In this document: piece by piece, positions 1 to 8,033 of the stretch
How the letters are laid out: every line of letters begins with the position of its first letter
How positions within the stretch are numbered: position 1 is the stretch's first letter
Assembly: GCA_946414885.1 (NCBI GenBank)
Contig: CAMKQH010000006.1
Coordinates: 62,001-126,000 of the forward strand
DNA: 64,000 nt
From: an uncultured Lachnospiraceae bacterium
Lineage (GTDB): Bacteria > Bacillota > Clostridia > Lachnospirales > Lachnospiraceae
Reading direction: 5' to 3'
Translations under genes and position numbers: made by a program
The notes under the pieces: generated by a model
The model's database searches: none
Told to the model about the DNA's origin: nothing
Seen by the model: the letters and a program-made list of their open reading frames with translations, nothing else

Positions 1-1
1 C

Positions 2-2113
2 GGACTTCTCAATTATTGGATGGATTCCCTGAAGAGAAGCGGAAAATACAACCACATGGTGACCATCGGCATGCGCGGTGAGCGTGACAGCTCCATGCTT
101 GGGCCGGATTCCACCATGAAGGATAACATTGACCTTTTGAAGAGCGTGATCAAGGCCCAGAGGGGATTGATCATGCATTACGTGAACTTTGACCTGAACA
201 AGGTGCCGCAGCTTCTCGCCCTCTACAAGGAAGTGGAAGCATACTTCTATGGCGATGCGGAGACCGAGGGCCTGAAGGATTGGGAAGAGCTGGAGAACGT
301 CATCTTCATGCTCTGTGAGGATAATTACGGTCACATGAGAACCCTGCCGACGGCGGACATCCGCAATCACAAGGGCGGATTCGGCATGTATTATCACCTG
401 GATTATCACGGCGGTCCCGTTTCCTACGAGTGGATGCCTTCGACGCCGCTGTCCCTGATCTGGGAGCAGATGACGGAAGCTTATGAGTATGGCATCAAAG
501 ACGTTTGGATCGTGAACGTGGGCGACGTCAAGGGAAATGAAGTGGCACTGAATTACTTCCTTGACCTGGCATATGATTTTGAAAAGTGGGGCAGCAGTGC
601 CGTCAACAGTTGGAGACGGTACCTGTCGCAGTGGGCCGGCAAGGTGTTCACCGGTGCCACGAAGGAGCAGCAGCAGGCGCTGGCTGACATCTATGAGGGC
701 TTTGTGAAGCTGAACTTTATGAGAAGGCCCGAGGCATTGCATGCGGGAACCTATCATCCCTGCAACTACGATGAGACGGCGCGGATGCTGAAGACCATCG
801 CAAAGCTGGAGGAATTAAACGAGAAGACCTTTGAAGCCTTAGACAGGGTTTCCAAGCTTCCGGCATACAGCATGATCTATTATCCGGCCCGCAGCAGCAT
901 GAACCTGCTGAAGATGCAGCTTTACGCCGGAAAGAACCAGTATTACGCGGCGCAGGGCCGTAAGGTGGCAAATGTTTACGGTGACCTGGTGAAACAGTGC
1001 ATCGAGGAAGACAAGAATCTTGCGAATGAGTTTAAGGAATTCCGTAACGGCAAATGGGCCGGCATGGAGTTGGAAAAGCACGTCGGCTTCACTAAGTGGA
1101 ATGACGACGGATGGAAGTATCCCGTGAGAAGCGTCGTGGAGCCCGTGACGGCGCCGAGACTTAGCGTTTCGCGTTCGGACGATCCGAGACTTGCAACGAA
1201 GAATTACGGTGCGCCGCAGTGCATCTTCGTGCATGATTTTCTGGATCTGACGAAGAATCACGTGACGCTGGAAATCAGCAATGACGGTATTGGAAGCCTG
1301 CCGTTTGCGGTAAAGGCAGCCGAAGGGGAGATTCCTTCCTGGCTGATCCTGTCCCAGACGGAGGGCGAGACGGAGAACCTTACGGAACTGGTATTGTCTT
1401 GCGACCGCGTGCAGTTGGAGAAGGCCATTCTAGCCAGCCGGGGTGAAGACGGAACGCTGGAAAATGACGGCGTTCAGAGTGCCATGCTATTGATCACCGC
1501 AGGTGATGCCGTGGTGGCAGTGAGCGTCAAGGCAGCGAACGCGGACGTGAGTGGTTTGGAGGCTGGGACGTTCCTGCCGGATCCGGAAGACGGCGTGATC
1601 GTCATGGAAGCAAACCACTATGCCGAGAAGAAAGACGTGGGCGGAGTTGGATTTGTGCATCTTGAGGGACATGGCAGAAGCGGCAACGGCATGAAGGTGC
1701 TGCCTTCCACGGAAGAGTTCCAGCCGAAGGGTGAGAAGCCTGAACTGATCTATCGGTTCATGATTCCTGAGGAAGGAAAGTATCGCGTGGAGCTTTGGAC
1801 TTCTCCCGTCAATTCCGTAGTGAATAATCGTGCGCTTCGCGTACATTTGGAGAACGGAACGCAGTCGAAGAACCTGAACGTTCTGAATCCGAGCTATCGC
1901 GGCGGTGATTACAATGATCCCAAGTGGTCTGCGGCGGTCATGAACCAGATCCACGTGGTTGGCACGGACATGAATTTCGAGCAGGGAACGCAGTTCCTGA
2001 GCATCGGTGCTTTGGAAGCGGGCGTAGTGCTCGAGAGAGTGCTGATCTACCCCTCCGGTAAGAAATTAAAGCCCTCTTACCTTGGGCCGGAAGAGAGCTA
2101 TTGTAAGAATTAA
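2..2113 (+). CDS. Glycosyl hydrolase family 115 protein, xylan alpha-glucuronidase type (5' end missing)
   Basis: The reading frame is open from the first bases of the window, so the N-terminal part lies outside. The translated start (NYWMDSLKRS, then VTIGMRGERD) and the segment GMYYHLDYHGGPVSYEWM are typical of GH115, whose members remove (4-O-methyl-)glucuronic acid from xylan side chains. About 704 residues are visible: the rest of the catalytic barrel, a helical middle part with conserved Asn/Arg/Tyr positions (NLLKMQLYAGKNQYYAAQGR), and a beta-rich C-terminal half. Known GH115 enzymes are about 800-1000 residues, so roughly 150-300 are missing. No signal peptide can be judged. The gene ends just before a strong hairpin terminator. 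The family call is firm; the exact substrate is inferred. Confidence 0.88.
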   Translation, partial: GLLNYWMDSLKRSGKYNHMVTIGMRGERDSSMLGPDSTMKDNIDLLKSVIKAQRGLIMHYVNFDLNKVPQLLALYKEVEAYFYGDAETEGLKDWEELENVIFMLCEDNYGHMRTLPTADIRNHKGGFGMYYHLDYHGGPVSYEWMPSTPLSLIWEQMTEAYEYGIKDVWIVNVGDVKGNEVALNYFLDLAYDFEKWGSSAVNSWRRYLSQWAGKVFTGATKEQQQALADIYEGFVKLNFMRRPEALHAGTYHPCNYDETARMLKTIAKLEELNEKTFEALDRVSKLPAYSMIYYPARSSMNLLKMQLYAGKNQYYAAQGRKVANVYGDLVKQCIEEDKNLANEFKEFRNGKWAGMELEKHVGFTKWNDDGWKYPVRSVVEPVTAPRLSVSRSDDPRLATKNYGAPQCIFVHDFLDLTKNHVTLEISNDGIGSLPFAVKAAEGEIPSWLILSQTEGETENLTELVLSCDRVQLEKAILASRGEDGTLENDGVQSAMLLITAGDAVVAVSVKAANADVSGLEAGTFLPDPEDGVIVMEANHYAEKKDVGGVGFVHLEGHGRSGNGMKVLPSTEEFQPKGEKPELIYRFMIPEEGKYRVELWTSPVNSVVNNRALRVHLENGTQSKNLNVLNPSYRGGDYNDPKWSAAVMNQIHVVGTDMNFEQGTQFLSIGALEAGVVLERVLIYPSGKKLKPSYLGPEESYCKN

Positions 2114-2116
2114 AAA

Positions 2117-2150
2117 AGTGGGTCAGGAAATCCTGACCCGCTTTCTTTAT
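2117..2150. terminator. Bidirectional intrinsic terminator
   Basis: A 12-base arm at 2117-2128 pairs with 2131-2142 (core GGGTCAGGA/TCCTGACCC). T-rich sequence follows on the plus strand and an A-run (2112-2117) precedes it. It sits between two convergent genes and can stop transcription from both sides. Confidence 0.85.
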
Positions 2151-2155
2151 GCGTT

Positions 2156-3472
2156 TTATTCAGTTTCGGCTGCGTCGGATGCCTTGTCGCCGGCTTCGGA
2201 ATCCGCCGCGGGTTCCGGGAGCGTAAGCAGAACCTTCTCGATGCGGTTCTGGTCAACGCCCTGTACCTTTAGGAGCGTGCCGTCCGGCAGGGTTACGGAT
2301 TCACCGTCCTCGGGAAGGTGATCCAAATGCTCGATCAAAATGCCGCCGATGGAGTCATATTCCTCGCTGGCGAGATGGCATTCCAGGGCGTCGTTGACGT
2401 CGTCGAGGTTCATGCTGGCTTCGATCAAATAGGTCTTGTCATCGATCTTTTTGATCTTTTCCATTTCGTCTGCGTCGTATTCGTCACGGATCTCTCCGAC
2501 GATCTCTTCCAGCAGATCTTCCAGGGTGATCATGCCGACGGTAACGCCGTATTCATTGACCACGAAGGTAACGCTGGTCGTCTTTTCCCTGATCTCATAC
2601 AGGAGATCGGAGATCTTTTTGTACTCGTAAGTAAAATGTGCTTCCCTGAGGATGTTGCGGATCTGGAACTTTTCGGGATCATCCGTCAGGATAAAATCCT
2701 TGATGTTGATGAGGCCGATGATGTTGTCCTTATCCTCCTCATATACGGGAAGGCGGGTGTACATGTGCTTCCGGAAGACGGAGAGCACTTCGTGATAATC
2801 ATCATTTACGTTGACGGTGACCATGTTGACCCTTGGGATCATGATGTCCTTTGCCAGTGCGTCAGAGAATTCGAAAACGTTGTAGATGATCTCGCGTTCC
2901 TCTGATTCGATCACGCCGTCCTCGTGGCTTACGTCCACGTAGGTCTTTAATTCGTTTTCCGTCATGGTACTGGTTTTCTCATTGGGATCCACGTGAAGCA
3001 GGAAGAGGATCAGCCATGCGACCTTATCCACCAGGAAGATGACGGGAGTCAGGATCTGCATGAGCGCATAAATCACTCCGCCGTAGGCAAGTGCCAGCTT
3101 GTCGGCATAATGCATTGCCCAAGTTTTGGGGATCACTTCGCCAAAGAGAAGCACCAGAAAAGTCAAAACTCCGGTCGCTATGCCGACGGCCAGGTTCACC
3201 CTTAGGGCGAGAGTCGTGGCGAGGGCGGAAGCGGAAAGGTTGACCACGTTGTTGCCGATCAGGATCGCGCTGAGCATTTTGCTGTTGTGATCCAGGATCT
3301 TGTTAACGCGGGCGGCCCGCTTGTTGCCTTCTTCCTCCAAGGATCTGAGCTTCACCTTGTTTGCGGTGGTGAGCGCCGTCTCCGCCGAAGAAAAGAAACC
3401 GGATAAGATGATCAGTATGACTAAGATGATCAGTTCCGTGACAAATAATTGTATGTCATCTGGGGGAACCAA
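2156..3472 (-). CDS. Hemolysin C/CorC-type CNNM membrane protein with CBS domains
   Basis: A protein of about 438 residues. The N-terminal CNNM/DUF21 region has several membrane segments and the family motifs SGFFSSAETAL, GNNVVN and GEVIPKTWA. A pair of CBS domains follows (roughly residues 200-325) and then a CorC/HlyC C-terminal domain (roughly 345-420) before an acidic tail. Relatives are linked to magnesium or other divalent cation export or resistance. Start choice: the frame stays open far upstream to 3955, but that extension is basic and proline-rich with no homology look. A TTG codon at 3472 has an AAAGGAG ribosome site 11 bases upstream; a GTG at 3484 overlaps that site and is less likely. 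A TTGACA/TAAGAT promoter lies just upstream. Family certain, transported ion inferred. Confidence 0.9.
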   Translation of the reverse strand: MVPPDDIQLFVTELIILVILIILSGFFSSAETALTTANKVKLRSLEEEGNKRAARVNKILDHNSKMLSAILIGNNVVNLSASALATTLALRVNLAVGIATGVLTFLVLLFGEVIPKTWAMHYADKLALAYGGVIYALMQILTPVIFLVDKVAWLILFLLHVDPNEKTSTMTENELKTYVDVSHEDGVIESEEREIIYNVFEFSDALAKDIMIPRVNMVTVNVNDDYHEVLSVFRKHMYTRLPVYEEDKDNIIGLINIKDFILTDDPEKFQIRNILREAHFTYEYKKISDLLYEIREKTTSVTFVVNEYGVTVGMITLEDLLEEIVGEIRDEYDADEMEKIKKIDDKTYLIEASMNLDDVNDALECHLASEEYDSIGGILIEHLDHLPEDGESVTLPDGTLLKVQGVDQNRIEKVLLTLPEPAADSEAGDKASDAAETE

Positions 3473-3513
3473 GAAAAACCACACTCCTTTGTAATCAATA
3501 ATATTTAGAATGT

Positions 3514-3543
3514 ATCTTACAATAAATATGCCCAAGTTGTCAA
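3514..3543 (-). promoter_or_regulatory. Sigma-A type promoter of the CNNM gene
   Basis: Read on the minus strand: TTGACA (3543-3538), an 18-base spacer and TAAGAT (3519-3514). It lies about 40 bases upstream of the TTG start and clear of other genes, which supports the short start chosen for the CNNM protein. Confidence 0.65.
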
Positions 3544-3621
3544 GTTTTCCGCGTGTTTCGCATAGAATGGGCAGTAAGGATACGCCATGAAGGCGGTAAC
3601 TTGGGAAAGGGGAATGGGGAA

Positions 3622-4020
3622 ATGGAGAAGGCGAAGGAAAAGCAAAAGGAATCGGCGGGAGGAATAGTGGTTTGGTTATTAAGTCTGCTGGCGGGTTACG
3701 TGCTGACGGGGGTTCTTTTGTGCGCACTGGCATTTTTGCTGTACCGTTTTTCGCTGAGCGCGGAAATGGTGGGCATCGGCATTGACGTGATCTATTTTTT
3801 GGCAACCTTTTTGGCTGGTTTCCTGGCCGGAAGAAAGGGAAAAAACAGAAGATTTTTATGGGGACTTGTGATTGGATGTGTATACTTTTTGGTCCTTGCG
3901 GTCCTTTCCATGGCAACGGGACTTGGCAACGGCACCACGGGCTTTTGGACGGCACTCCTTTTGTGCGCGGCAGGCGGCATGGCGGGTGGAATGGCGTCGG
4001 GCCTGATCGCGGGAAAATGA
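3622..4020 (+). CDS. TIGR04086/YrzE-like small membrane protein
   Basis: A 132-residue protein with a short lysine/glutamate-rich start (MEKAKEKQKES) followed by four hydrophobic segments, the last two separated by a glycine-rich stretch (AAGGMAGGMASGLIAG). This matches the small four-helix membrane family TIGR04086 of Firmicutes, for which no biochemical function is known. The ATG at 3622 follows a GGGGAATGGGGAA ribosome region; the frame is open back to 3553, but the extra residues do not look like protein of this family. It is transcribed away from the CNNM gene. Family match is by pattern, function unknown. Confidence 0.7.
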   Translation: MEKAKEKQKESAGGIVVWLLSLLAGYVLTGVLLCALAFLLYRFSLSAEMVGIGIDVIYFLATFLAGFLAGRKGKNRRFLWGLVIGCVYFLVLAVLSMATGLGNGTTGFWTALLLCAAGGMAGGMASGLIAGK

Positions 4021-4029
4021 AGGCTTTGA

Positions 4030-4058
4030 TTGACGTTGCATAGGGAATATGATACTAT
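4030..4058 (+). promoter_or_regulatory. Promoter of the sugar ketoisomerase gene
   Basis: TTGACG at 4030-4035, a 17-base spacer and TACTAT at 4053-4058, about 46 bases upstream of the ketoisomerase ATG. It would drive the three-gene set ketoisomerase, aminotransferase, GtrA. Confidence 0.5.
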
Positions 4059-4104
4059 TTTAACGGCATTATTAGGCATTGCACGGATGAACGGAGGAGA
4101 AGGA

Positions 4105-4527
4105 ATGGATACGTATAATCCTGCCCGGATGCTGGAGTTTGTGGAACGCGGGGACGAGCGAGGAAATCTTGTCGTTGTGGAAGGAATGCAGGACGTTCCG
4201 TTTGAAATTAAAAGAGTTTTTTACATTTACGGATCTGACCGGGACGTCATTCGCGGCCGGCATGCAAACAGGGAGAGTGAGTTTGTGCTGGTCAACGTTG
4301 CGGGAACCAGCAAGATCAAGGTGATGGACGGAAAGGGGCATGAGAAGGTTTATTCCCTGGAGCGCCCGAGGACGGGAATCTATCTTCCGAAAATGGTCTG
4401 GAAGGAAATGTATGATTTCAGTGAGGATTCCGTGCTTTTGTGTCTTGCGAGCACGCATTATGACGGCGAGGAGTACATTCGCGACTATGACGAGTTTTTG
4501 AAGATCGTCAATGGTGAGGCACGTTAG
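4105..4527 (+). CDS. FdtA/QdtA-family cupin, sugar 3,4-ketoisomerase type
   Basis: A 140-residue single cupin. The segment starting at VIRGRHANRESEFVLVNVAG and the ending PRTGIYLPKMVWKEM match the FdtA/QdtA/WxcM-like family. Its members convert dTDP-4-keto-6-deoxyglucose to the 3-keto sugar, the step before a C-3 aminotransferase. The following gene is exactly such an aminotransferase class, which supports the role. Odd point: characterised FdtA enzymes carry an HAH pair at the active site, whereas here residues 53-55 read His-Ala-Asn. No dTDP-glucose synthase or dehydratase gene is nearby. Start: ATG 4105 with GGAGGA six bases upstream; the longer frame from 4030 begins in the promoter. The substrate is therefore inferred, and an isomerase with a different substrate is possible. 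Confidence 0.75.
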   Translation: MDTYNPARMLEFVERGDERGNLVVVEGMQDVPFEIKRVFYIYGSDRDVIRGRHANRESEFVLVNVAGTSKIKVMDGKGHEKVYSLERPRTGIYLPKMVWKEMYDFSEDSVLLCLASTHYDGEEYIRDYDEFLKIVNGEAR

Positions 4528-4551
4528 TTACGAAGCGTGGATAGGGGAAAG

Positions 4552-5646
4552 ATGGAAAGAATCATGCCAAATCGCCTCGACAGAGGCTTTTTTCAATATC
4601 AGGCAGAGTTTGAGGCAAAGGCCCTTGAGGTTTTGCGTTCCGGATGGTACGTGCTGGGGAACGAGGTCAAGGGCTTTGAGGAAGAGTTCGCAAGTTACGT
4701 TGGCGCAAAGCACTGCGTTGGGCTGGCCAGCGGACTGGACGCCCTGTGGATTGCCTTTCGCGTCATGGGCATCGGCGCCGGGGACGAGGTGATCGTTCAG
4801 GGGAATACCTATATCGCAAGCGTCATGGGAATCACCATCAATGGCGCGACGCCAGTCTTTGTGGAGCCGGATGAGTTCTTTAACGTGGACGTCACCCGGA
4901 TCGAGGAGAAGATCACGGAGCGGACCAAGGCCATTTTGGTGGTTCACCTCTATGGACAGGCGTCCCAGATGGACGCCATCCTTGCGCTGTGCAAGAAGCA
5001 TGACTTAAGGCTTGTGGAGGATTGCGCGCAGGCGCACGGGGCGAAGTATCACGGGAAGCAGATCGGAACCTTTGGGGACGTGGGATGCTTTTCCTTTTAT
5101 CCTTCAAAGAATCTGGGTGCCTTCGGTGACGCGGGCGCCATTGTCACGAATGACGACAAGATCGCCGAGGACGCTCGCATTTTCCGCAATTATGGATCAG
5201 AAAAACGGTATTACAACAAGGTTGTCGGGGCGAATTCCAGACTGGATGAGCTGCAAGCGGGTCTTCTTCGCGTGAGGCTGAAACACTTGGACGAGCTGGC
5301 GAAGGAGAAGCAAGCGATCTGTGAGAGATACCTGACGGAGCTTAGGAATGACAAGATCGAGCTTCCAAGGATCCGTGAGGGCGCAACGCATATCTGGCAT
5401 CAGTTTGTCATCCGCTCGGAGCAAAGGGACGAACTGCAGCGCTATTTGGACGAAAGGGGAATCGGCACGATCATTCATTATCCGATCCCGCCGCACCTGT
5501 CGGAAGCCTATCAGTATCTGGGCTGGAAGGAGGGAGACCTCCCCATTACGGAAACATACGCGAAGACGGTTCTCTCCATTCCGCTGTACAACGGCATGAC
5601 CAAGGAAGAACAGGATTACGTGATCGGGACGATCAACGCATTTTGA
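4552..5646 (+). CDS. DegT/DnrJ/EryC1/StrS sugar aminotransferase
   Basis: A 364-residue PLP enzyme of aminotransferase fold type I. Family features: the N-terminal MPNRLDRGFFQYQAEFE segment, LRSGWYVLGNEVKGFEEEFA, VEDCAQAHGAKY, and the PLP-binding lysine in SFYPSKNLGAFGD (Lys186). The C-terminal GTIIHYPIPPH and TVLSIPLYNGM motifs complete the fold. Enzymes of this family put an amino group on a nucleotide-linked keto sugar. Placed 24 bases after a FdtA/QdtA-like isomerase, it most likely works as the FdtB/QdtB-type 3-aminotransferase. ATG 4552 is chosen because AGGGGAA lies just upstream; GTG 4537 and ATG 4564 are alternatives. Family certain, product inferred. Confidence 0.9.
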   Translation: MERIMPNRLDRGFFQYQAEFEAKALEVLRSGWYVLGNEVKGFEEEFASYVGAKHCVGLASGLDALWIAFRVMGIGAGDEVIVQGNTYIASVMGITINGATPVFVEPDEFFNVDVTRIEEKITERTKAILVVHLYGQASQMDAILALCKKHDLRLVEDCAQAHGAKYHGKQIGTFGDVGCFSFYPSKNLGAFGDAGAIVTNDDKIAEDARIFRNYGSEKRYYNKVVGANSRLDELQAGLLRVRLKHLDELAKEKQAICERYLTELRNDKIELPRIREGATHIWHQFVIRSEQRDELQRYLDERGIGTIIHYPIPPHLSEAYQYLGWKEGDLPITETYAKTVLSIPLYNGMTKEEQDYVIGTINAF

Positions 5647-5687
5647 TAAAGACCTAAGAAAGGGCCGTCAGGGGACGGCGTGGAACG

Positions 5688-6206
5688 ATGAATATCATTG
5701 AAAACATGACTAGATGGATGCTGGGACTGTTGCCGGTGAAGCTACCGAAGAAGACGGTGGATTCCCTGGTGCAGTTTGTAAAATTCTGCGTGATCGGCGT
5801 CAGCAACACGCTGATCAGCTACGCATTGAACATGCTGACGCTTCTTCTGCTGAAACCGCTTGAACTCTCCTGGGATTATTACGTTGGTAATCTCGTCGGC
5901 TTTGTCCTGAGCGTGCTCTGGTCGTTTTACTGGAACAACCGTTTGGTGTTTACGCTGGAAGAAGGACAAAAGCGCAATGTCGGCAAGGCACTGCTCAAGA
6001 CGTATCTCGCCTATTCCGTGTCCGGCATTTTTATTACCAACATTGGGTCCTATGTTTGGATAGAGATCCTCGGGATCTCGAAAGTGGTGGCGCCCATTTT
6101 GAACCTGATCATCAGCGTGCCCATCAACTACGTGATCAACAAATTCTGGGCATTCCGTCCCGAGGAAGGGATCGCTCCCGGCAAGGATGAGAAAGAAGAG
6201 AAGTAA
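5688..6206 (+). CDS. GtrA family membrane protein
   Basis: A 172-residue protein with four predicted membrane segments and the GtrA-type features FVKFCVIGVSNTLISYALN near the N-terminus and VPINYVINKFWAF at the end of the last helix. GtrA-like proteins are small membrane proteins of surface glycan pathways, thought to help move polyprenyl-linked sugars for cell wall or O-antigen decoration. It follows the ketoisomerase and aminotransferase genes with a 41-base gap, so the modified amino sugar may be carried to the cell surface. Two Val codons after T-ending codons (near 5977 and 6052) break the habit of the rest of the window. No glycosyltransferase gene adjoins it. Confidence 0.85.
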   Translation: MNIIENMTRWMLGLLPVKLPKKTVDSLVQFVKFCVIGVSNTLISYALNMLTLLLLKPLELSWDYYVGNLVGFVLSVLWSFYWNNRLVFTLEEGQKRNVGKALLKTYLAYSVSGIFITNIGSYVWIEILGISKVVAPILNLIISVPINYVINKFWAFRPEEGIAPGKDEKEEK

Positions 6207-6217
6207 TCGAGGGTGAG

Positions 6218-6246
6218 TTGACAGGAAAGAAAAGACGTGCTACAAT
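6218..6246 (+). promoter_or_regulatory. Consensus promoter of the SCIFF locus
   Basis: TTGACA at 6218-6223, a 17-base spacer and TACAAT at 6241-6246, one of the best matches in the window. Transcription should begin near 6253, giving a leader of about 50 bases before scfA. Confidence 0.8.
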
Positions 6247-6301
6247 AGCAAAGATTACTAATAGAGTAAGCGAAATAGGTTTTTTTAAGGAGGTTTCTTA
6301 T

Positions 6302-6445
6302 ATGAAGCACGTTAAGACTTTAACTACCAGAGATCTGAAGGAATCCATGAAGAAGGGCGGATGCGGCGAGTGCCAGACTTCTTGCCAGTCTGCATGCAAG
6401 ACTTCCTGTACCGTAGGTAATCAGAGCTGCGAGAAGTTGAAGTAA
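6302..6445 (+). CDS. scfA: SCIFF peptide precursor (six cysteines in forty-five residues)
   Basis: A 47-residue peptide. The leader MKHVKTLTTRDLKESMKKGG is followed by a core with cysteines at 21, 24, 28, 32, 36 and 43, spaced as in SCIFF peptides (GECQTSCQSACKTSCTVGN). It is the substrate of the radical-SAM maturase encoded next. For the Clostridium thermocellum pair CteA/CteB a thioether between Cys32 and Thr37 is established, and both residues are present at the same positions here. The ribosome site AAGGAGG ends 8 bases before the ATG, and a near-consensus promoter lies upstream, so the gene is built for high expression. The frame is open upstream to 6218, but that part contains the promoter. 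The biological role of SCIFF in its host is unknown. Confidence 0.95.
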   Translation: MKHVKTLTTRDLKESMKKGGCGECQTSCQSACKTSCTVGNQSCEKLK

Positions 6446-6477
6446 GCGATTTGAGTTTTCGAACTGAAAAAACCATC

Positions 6478-6511
6478 ATAAGCAGCGATCCCTGGTCGCT
6501 GCTTATCTTTT
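6478..6511 (+). terminator. Hairpin between scfA and scfB, leaky terminator or attenuator
   Basis: Arms 6478-6488 and 6496-6506 form an 11-base-pair stem (core AAGCAGCGA/TCGCTGCTT) with a 7-base loop, followed by a short T-run CTTTTGAGTTTT. No promoter is evident between it and scfB, so partial read-through would give much more precursor peptide than enzyme. Confidence 0.7.
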
Positions 6512-6540
6512 GAGTTTTAGGATTTTGAGAGGATTTTTTT

Positions 6541-7941
6541 GTGGTACGTCAATATAAAAGTAATGGTTTGAATATTGTGCTGGACGTAAACAGCGGTTCC
6601 GTGCACGTGGTGGATGACATCGTTTATGACATGATTCCCTTGGTGGAACCCTTGGTCAAGGAAGGAATCAAGGATCCCGATACCGTAAAGGCTGCTGTGG
6701 TTCATCTGGCTGGCATTCCCTATCCGGAAGAGGAGATCGGGGAGGCCGTGGAGGAGGTCCTTGAGCTTGAAAAGAGCGGGCAGCTCTTTGCGAAGGACAT
6801 CTATGAAAATTACGTCTTTGATTTCAAAAAGAGGCCTACCGTGGTGAAGGCGCTGTGCCTGCACATTGCCCATGACTGTAACCTGGCTTGCAAGTATTGC
6901 TTTGCAGAGGAAGGGGAATATCACGGCAGAAGGGCGCTGATGAGCTTTGAAGTCGGCAAGAAGGCACTGGATTTCCTGGTGGCCAATTCCGGCAACAGAG
7001 TCAATCTGGAAGTGGATTTCTTTGGCGGAGAGCCTTTGATGAACTGGCAGGTGGTCAAGGATCTCGTGAATTACGGCCGGAGCATTGAAGCGGCGAACAA
7101 CAAGAAATTCCGCTTTACGCTGACCACGAACGGCGTTCTGTTAAATGACGAGATTTTGGAATTTGCCAATAAGGAAATGGCCAACGTGGTCCTGAGCATC
7201 GACGGGCGGAAGGAGATTCACGACAAGATGCGGCCTTTCCGCGGCGGGCAGGGAAGTTATGACCTGATCGTGCCGAAATTCCAGAAGGTGGCGGAGAGCA
7301 GAAACCAGACGAATTATTACGTTCGCGGAACGTTTACGCATCATAACCTGGATTTTTCGAAGGACGTCATTCATCTGGCAGATCTTGGCTTCCAGCAGAT
7401 CTCCGTGGAACCGGTGGTTGCGCAGCCTACGGATGATTACGCGATCACGGAGGAGGATCTTCCGAAGCTTAAGGAAGAATATGACAAACTTGCGGCAGAG
7501 ATGATCAAGAGAAGAAGAGAGGGAAGACCCTTTAATTTCTTCCACTTTATGATCGACCTTGAGGGCGGCCCCTGCGTTGCAAAGAGGCTGTCGGGCTGCG
7601 GTTCCGGAACGGAATATCTTGCCGTAACGCCTTGGGGAGACTTTTATCCCTGCCATCAGTTCGTTGGAAACGAGGACTTCCTGATGGGCAACGTGGACGA
7701 CGGTATCGTCCGGGAAGACATCCGTGATCAGTTTAAGTGCTGTAACGTATATGCGAAGGAAAAGTGTAAGAAATGCTTTGCCAAGTTTTACTGCAGCGGC
7801 GGCTGCGCGGCAAACTCTTATAATTTCCACGGAAACATCAATGATGCATATGACGTTGGCTGTGAGCTTGAGAGAAAACGCGTGGAATGTGCCATTGCAC
7901 TCAAGGCCGTGCAGATGATGGAAGAGGATGAAGAGAATTAA
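6541..7941 (+). CDS. scfB: SCIFF maturase, radical SAM thioether-forming enzyme with SPASM domain
   Basis: A 466-residue enzyme. An N-terminal segment of about 100 residues (start VRQYKSNGLNIVLDVNSGSV) has the size and place of the peptide-binding RRE region. The radical SAM core has the CX3CX2C cluster motif at Cys113, Cys117 and Cys120. The C-terminal SPASM region, with GPCVAKRLSGCGSG, FYPCHQF, CKKCFAKFYCSGGC and GCELER, binds two auxiliary Fe-S clusters. It links cysteine sulfur in the SCIFF peptide to a neighbouring residue. The start is GTG, with GAGAGGA upstream. It is co-oriented with scfA across a leaky terminator. Identification is secure from both the enzyme and its paired peptide. 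Confidence 0.95.
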   Translation: MVRQYKSNGLNIVLDVNSGSVHVVDDIVYDMIPLVEPLVKEGIKDPDTVKAAVVHLAGIPYPEEEIGEAVEEVLELEKSGQLFAKDIYENYVFDFKKRPTVVKALCLHIAHDCNLACKYCFAEEGEYHGRRALMSFEVGKKALDFLVANSGNRVNLEVDFFGGEPLMNWQVVKDLVNYGRSIEAANNKKFRFTLTTNGVLLNDEILEFANKEMANVVLSIDGRKEIHDKMRPFRGGQGSYDLIVPKFQKVAESRNQTNYYVRGTFTHHNLDFSKDVIHLADLGFQQISVEPVVAQPTDDYAITEEDLPKLKEEYDKLAAEMIKRRREGRPFNFFHFMIDLEGGPCVAKRLSGCGSGTEYLAVTPWGDFYPCHQFVGNEDFLMGNVDDGIVREDIRDQFKCCNVYAKEKCKKCFAKFYCSGGCAANSYNFHGNINDAYDVGCELERKRVECAIALKAVQMMEEDEEN

Positions 7942-8033
7942 AGAATCACGGAAACTTACCGAAATAATAAGCGTGAGTCTTACGCATGAAATTATAAGGC
8001 AGAATGGAATAGAAAAGAACGGAGAGAAAAGAA

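Noticed and set aside
2082-2905. Plus-strand open frames over the CNNM gene
   Set aside because: They are shadows of the minus-strand gene with no ribosome sites and no protein-like motifs.
3473-3955. N-terminal extension of the CNNM protein and a small antisense frame
   Set aside because: The extension is basic and proline-rich, crosses the promoter, and overlaps the TIGR04086-like gene on the other strand.
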